Positions 42,614 to 43,672 of a DNA stretch of 43,672 bases are shown here, piece after piece; within the stretch, counting starts at the first letter, position 1, and each line of letters opens with the position of its first letter. The DNA is from an uncultured Flavobacteriales bacterium (GTDB lineage: Bacteria; Bacteroidota; Bacteroidia; Flavobacteriales_D; Sanyastnellaceae), in contig CALKGK010000066.1 of the NCBI GenBank assembly GCA_938085105.1, positions 1-43,672 on the forward strand, given 5' to 3'. Under the pieces are notes generated by a model, which worked only from the letters and a program-made list of their open reading frames with translations, had not been told where the DNA came from and searched no databases. Made by a program: the position numbers and the translations under genes.

Positions 42614-43672
42614 ATGCGGCAGTTCTGCTCTTCTGGATCATCCCCTTCTTGGCGCCCGCTAAGTGCATTCCGGTACCTAATTGTCAGCCTGTCGTTCCTC
42701 TTCATTATTTCCAATCATACCCACGCTCAATGGCAAAAACTAGAGGGTAGGTTTACGAATTACGATGTGCTTGATGGACTCTCAGATAGGGGTTGCAATG
42801 TGGCAATTGAGGGAAACGATGGGTTCATCTGGATTGGAACCAATGAAGGTTTAAATCGCTTTGATGGAGAAGAGTTCAAGCATTATTTCTTCGATCAAAA
42901 TGATAGCAGTTCACTGATTGGAAACATTGTGATCGACATCGAAAAATCCGATTCAGGCTTGTGGATTGGTACCAGTAACGGACTCTGTTTCTACAACCAT
43001 TTTCAAGATCAATTTGAACGCTTCGATTTTAACCACTTCAGTGAAAGTGGGAAAATGAGTCACATCAAAAACATCTTTCCAAACGGTAAGGGTCAACTTT
43101 TCTTGGCTTTTTATAAATCAAAGGTAAGTGAAGGCGGACTCCTGCTCTTCGACCCGAAAACCAAGACGTGTAAGGAGTTTCAAGCACTCAAAGGAAAAAG
43201 TGTTCAAGGCATGACCTATTTACCAGGTGATGAAACCGGGCTTTGGACAGCAGGGGAGTATTTTGGTCGGCTCGATCTCGAAAAAGACGAATTCACCAGC
43301 TACACCGAGAAAGAGGACCCCTTTGCTTGGGACGTATACAACCAAATCCTCGTCCACGAAGGAAAACTCTTCATTGCAACTTGGTCCTACGGTATTCTTG
43401 AGTTCGACCCCGTGAGCAAGACCTACTTGGGAGAATATCACTTCGATCCGGACCCTTACCTTCAGCGAAATGTTGTTCGATCGATTAAATACAAGAACGA
43501 CAGCGTGGCCTACATAACCTCGGCCGACCGCGGTTTTGGCGAATTCAATCTCAACTCAAAACAATTTTCATTTTACAAAAACGACCAATCAGACCCCTAC
43601 AGCATCCCCTACATCTCCGGTCGAAATACCGCCTTCGACTCCCAAGGGAACCTGCTCATTTCCATGGCTGCC
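42614..43672 (+). CDS. Two-component-regulator propeller protein, N-terminal part
   Basis: This frame is open from the ATG at 42614 to the last base of the window (353 codons), so the C-terminus is missing. The N-terminus has a signal-anchor (YLIVSLSFLFIISNHTHAQ) after a polar stretch. The mature part begins WQKLEGRFTNYDVLDGLSDRGCNVAIEGNDGFIWIGTNEGLNRFDGEEFKHY, the classical Reg_prop repeat (GL...V..I..D..G.IWIGT..GL.R.DG), and continues with SGLWIGTSNGLCFY and GLWTAGEYFGRLD, further blades of a beta-propeller. In Bacteroidota such periplasmic sensors are usually followed by a Y_Y_Y domain and a histidine kinase, a hybrid kinase-AraC regulator or a LuxR-type domain; which one is here is unknown. 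Preceded by a terminator 15 nt upstream. Confidence 0.88.
   Translation, partial: MRQFCSSGSSPSWRPLSAFRYLIVSLSFLFIISNHTHAQWQKLEGRFTNYDVLDGLSDRGCNVAIEGNDGFIWIGTNEGLNRFDGEEFKHYFFDQNDSSSLIGNIVIDIEKSDSGLWIGTSNGLCFYNHFQDQFERFDFNHFSESGKMSHIKNIFPNGKGQLFLAFYKSKVSEGGLLLFDPKTKTCKEFQALKGKSVQGMTYLPGDETGLWTAGEYFGRLDLEKDEFTSYTEKEDPFAWDVYNQILVHEGKLFIATWSYGILEFDPVSKTYLGEYHFDPDPYLQRNVVRSIKYKNDSVAYITSADRGFGEFNLNSKQFSFYKNDQSDPYSIPYISGRNTAFDSQGNLLISMAA

Overview
The window is a stretch of ordinary chromosome from a member of the Bacteroidota, most likely a marine flavobacterium-like lineage. The evidence is a 1889-residue PKD-repeat protein ending in a type B T9SS (CHU_C) sorting domain, a TonB-dependent receptor with a carboxypeptidase-like N-terminal domain, DUF5723 and DUF6952 proteins, the 'GCTDP..CNYN' cysteine module, and promoters that look like the Bacteroidota form (TTTG - about 19 nt - TAnnTTTG) with no clear Shine-Dalgarno sequences. 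There is no rRNA, tRNA, insertion sequence, prophage or CRISPR array that I can see.

Layout. 1-4.6 kb: the end of a SAM methyltransferase, miaE, a secreted cysteine-module/dockerin-like protein, then an MscS channel flanked by two paralogous secreted coiled-coil proteins. 4.6-10.4 kb: an acidic cytosolic protein, a lipoprotein + DUF5723 outer-membrane pair, a Xaa-Pro aminopeptidase and a small envelope protein. 10.5-15 kb: a RidA-family protein resembling 2-aminomuconate deaminase and tryptophan 2,3-dioxygenase (both fit tryptophan catabolism) with a DUF3108 protein between them, then an M23 lipoprotein and a second lipoprotein. 15-26.8 kb: lysS on the minus strand, the giant PKD/T9SS adhesin-like protein, a phosphoglucose/phosphomannose isomerase overlapping lipB, a TPR protein, a serine hydrolase and a conserved small protein. 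26.9-29.2 kb: a compact peroxide-defence unit, minus-strand peroxiredoxin-thioredoxin-DUF6952 diverging from oxyR.

30.0-37.9 kb is the most interesting part: TonB-dependent receptor, substrate-binding lipoprotein, two permeases, ATPase and a radical SAM enzyme, each overlapping the next by 1-14 nt, followed after 63 nt by a small CxxC protein. The transporter resembles E. coli YnjBCD, whose substrate is not established. The arrangement reads as one transport route across both membranes coupled to a radical SAM enzyme in the cytoplasm. A 7-bp-arm dyad lies just before the predicted -7 element of the receptor gene and could be its operator.

38-43.7 kb: an AsmA-like protein with a charged tail, an overlapping RsmF-like rRNA methyltransferase, a 555-nt non-coding stretch with several inverted repeats and a possible short promoter-to-terminator transcript, and the start of a two-component-regulator-propeller protein that runs off the window end. 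All functional calls come from reading the sequence; no database search was run.
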